From the NCBI GenBank assembly GCA_013152545.1, contig JAADGF010000049.1:1-64000 (forward strand): a stretch of 64,000 nt of DNA, read 5' to 3'. The notes beneath the pieces are model-generated. The model did no database searches and had not been told where the DNA came from. It worked only from the letters and a program-made list of their open reading frames with translations. How positions within the stretch are numbered: the first letter of the stretch is position 1; each line of letters begins with the position of its first letter. Of the stretch, positions 62,749 to 64,000 are shown in pieces. The translations under genes were made by a program, and so were the position numbers. The DNA comes from Gammaproteobacteria bacterium (lineage in GTDB: Bacteria; Pseudomonadota; Gammaproteobacteria; SZUA-152).

Positions 62749-64000
62749 ATGGAAAACAACAATAAAAATAAAAATATTTATGCGCTTGGTAGTGATCGCC
62801 CGGTAATGAAAAATAAAAAATACAGGCGGTTATCTAAAAAACGTCAGGTGATTGAGTTTGTGGATAATGTGTCATCATCTTGCCGCGATCTTTATTTTTA
62901 CAGTGATGAATATGTGGGTGACTTTAGCAGCAGTGGCGAGGTTTCTATAAAATATAGAATAAGTGCAAAAGATAATATTTGTTTGCACAATCACAAGGTG
63001 TTCGGGCAGCCTGTTTTCCCTACTGACGCCTATTTGGAAATGCTCGTTGTGGCGTGCAGAGCCTATTTCAATATTACGAAAATAGTGTTCAATAATATCA
63101 TTATTGTGAATCCACTTGTTGGCAGTGCTACATCAACTAATTATGTGACGGTTGTTTTTAAAAAGAACGGCGATAATCTTCGGTTTATTGTGCGGTCTAA
63201 TGAAAAAACTGAAGCGGGTGATACCAGGGATAAAATTCATATCAGGGGAACGCTTTGCCGAGCTGGTGCGAATGAGCATAATGTTGGAATATTTTCTCCT
63301 GATCTATCGGTAACAGACACCTCGCAATGTTTGATTGATAAATATTATTCAGGTACTTCAAGTATTGCCCTAGGTGAATTTTATCGTGCTTTGAAAAATC
63401 TCACGTTTGATCAAAAGCATTCGATAGGGAAAATAGAGATCAATGAAGTAGATAATCGATTTTTATTAAATCCCGCAGTTGTCAGCGCAGCATTGGCGAG
63501 TGCAATGAGCTATGGCCCTTATCGATTAAGCGATACTTATAACATCGGTAATGATCTTTTTCTTCCCCATAAAATTGCAGGGCTGTTTATTTCTGGAGCA
63601 ATAACAGGAACGTATTTTACGTCACTGGCAGTGATTAAAAATCTAAACAAACATTGGATCGAGCTGTCTCTGGAAATAATGGATGAAAATAATAAAGCGG
63701 TTTTAGTGATTGAAACATTAAGATTACAACGGATTAAACCTGACAGCTATCATGCTTTGAAAGTAGACTCTGTTTCAGAAAAAAAATCATTATCGACGGC
63801 TCCGTCTGAAATGACTGAAACTGACATTGCAGGTAAAAATAATTACTGTGAGGATATTGCCGTTGTTGGAATGTCCTGTCGTTTACCAATGAGTAAAAAT
63901 GTTGAAGAGTTCTGGAACGTATTAAAAAATGGCAGCGACTGTATCACTGAAATACCCGAGGGAAGGTGGCAGGAGTTTGACCAATGGTATGACCCCGATG
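62749..64000 (+). CDS. Second trans-AT polyketide synthase: N-terminal DH-like domain then KS (partial, runs off right edge)
   Basis: The frame is open from ATG 62749, 16 bases after the first synthase, to the window end (417 codons). Residues about 65-330 form a hot-dog dehydratase-like domain: His82 in HKVFGQPVFPTDAYLEML keeps the HxxxGxxxxP motif, but the second motif reads NPAVVSAALASA, with Ser246 in place of the catalytic Asp. A variable linker follows, then the start of a ketosynthase (IAVVGMSCRLP, near residue 370, to WYDPD). A synthase that begins with a DH-type domain suggests that it acts on the chain carried by the ACP pair ending the upstream protein. Confidence 0.9.
   Translation, partial: MENNNKNKNIYALGSDRPVMKNKKYRRLSKKRQVIEFVDNVSSSCRDLYFYSDEYVGDFSSSGEVSIKYRISAKDNICLHNHKVFGQPVFPTDAYLEMLVVACRAYFNITKIVFNNIIIVNPLVGSATSTNYVTVVFKKNGDNLRFIVRSNEKTEAGDTRDKIHIRGTLCRAGANEHNVGIFSPDLSVTDTSQCLIDKYYSGTSSIALGEFYRALKNLTFDQKHSIGKIEINEVDNRFLLNPAVVSAALASAMSYGPYRLSDTYNIGNDLFLPHKIAGLFISGAITGTYFTSLAVIKNLNKHWIELSLEIMDENNKAVLVIETLRLQRIKPDSYHALKVDSVSEKKSLSTAPSEMTETDIAGKNNYCEDIAVVGMSCRLPMSKNVEEFWNVLKNGSDCITEIPEGRWQEFDQWYDPD

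Overview
The window looks like a chromosomal segment of a free-living or host-associated marine-type gammaproteobacterium. Full-length dnaE, accA, tilS, proS, nadC, ratA, sohB and sxy/tfoX-like genes of gammaproteobacterial character support this. A Cellvibrionales-like relative is a guess from general impression, not from a search. Composition is moderately AT-rich. I saw no rRNA, tRNA, CRISPR array or phage block.

Layout. (1) 1-15.1 kb is a surface-polysaccharide region. It holds the 5' part of a large secreted multidomain protein, a Wzx-type flippase, three glycosyltransferases, and a co-directional set for an unusual CDP-activated sugar: glucose-1-phosphate cytidylyltransferase, an SDR epimerase/dehydratase, three paralogous zinc-ribbon C-methyltransferases and an FAD oxidoreductase. 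(2) 15.1-31 kb is mainly core functions: a lipoprotein hydrolase, dnaE-accA-tilS, a CHASE-type histidine kinase, a TfoX-like protein, a Na+-symporter, ratA-rnfH converging on a cold-shock gene through a shared terminator, and several small exported proteins. (3) 31-50.4 kb is mixed: exported endonuclease I, a Ser/Thr kinase gene broken by two compensating frameshifts, a BT1/MFS transporter, sohB, an FHA protein, a GIY-YIG protein, a lytic transglycosylase, proS, nadC, a methyltransferase, an ankyrin protein with a poly-lysine tail, an acyltransferase and an AraC/GyrI regulator. (4) 51.2-64 kb is the left part of a trans-AT polyketide synthase cluster that runs off the right edge.

The polyketide locus is the most distinctive part. 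It starts with an acyl-AMP-ligase-like protein that has lost its C-terminal lobe and several ATP-binding residues. A 3215-residue megasynthase follows: KS-DH-KR-ACP, then DH*-ACP, then KS-DH(dead)-ACP-ACP. Next comes a second synthase that begins with a DH-like domain and then a KS. No acyltransferase domain is present, so AT must be supplied in trans from outside the window. The last two ACPs carry a Trp six residues after the phosphopantetheine Ser, a mark associated with beta-branching ACPs.

Several dispersed repeats also stand out. One is a MITE-like element of about 155-165 bp, with two near-complete copies and at least five remnants, some of which hold the stop codons of neighbouring genes. 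A short GTAAC-(T/G)-(G/A)-CTCAGC motif supplies the last residues (NCSA) of two unrelated proteins. A perfect 18-bp palindrome occurs twice.
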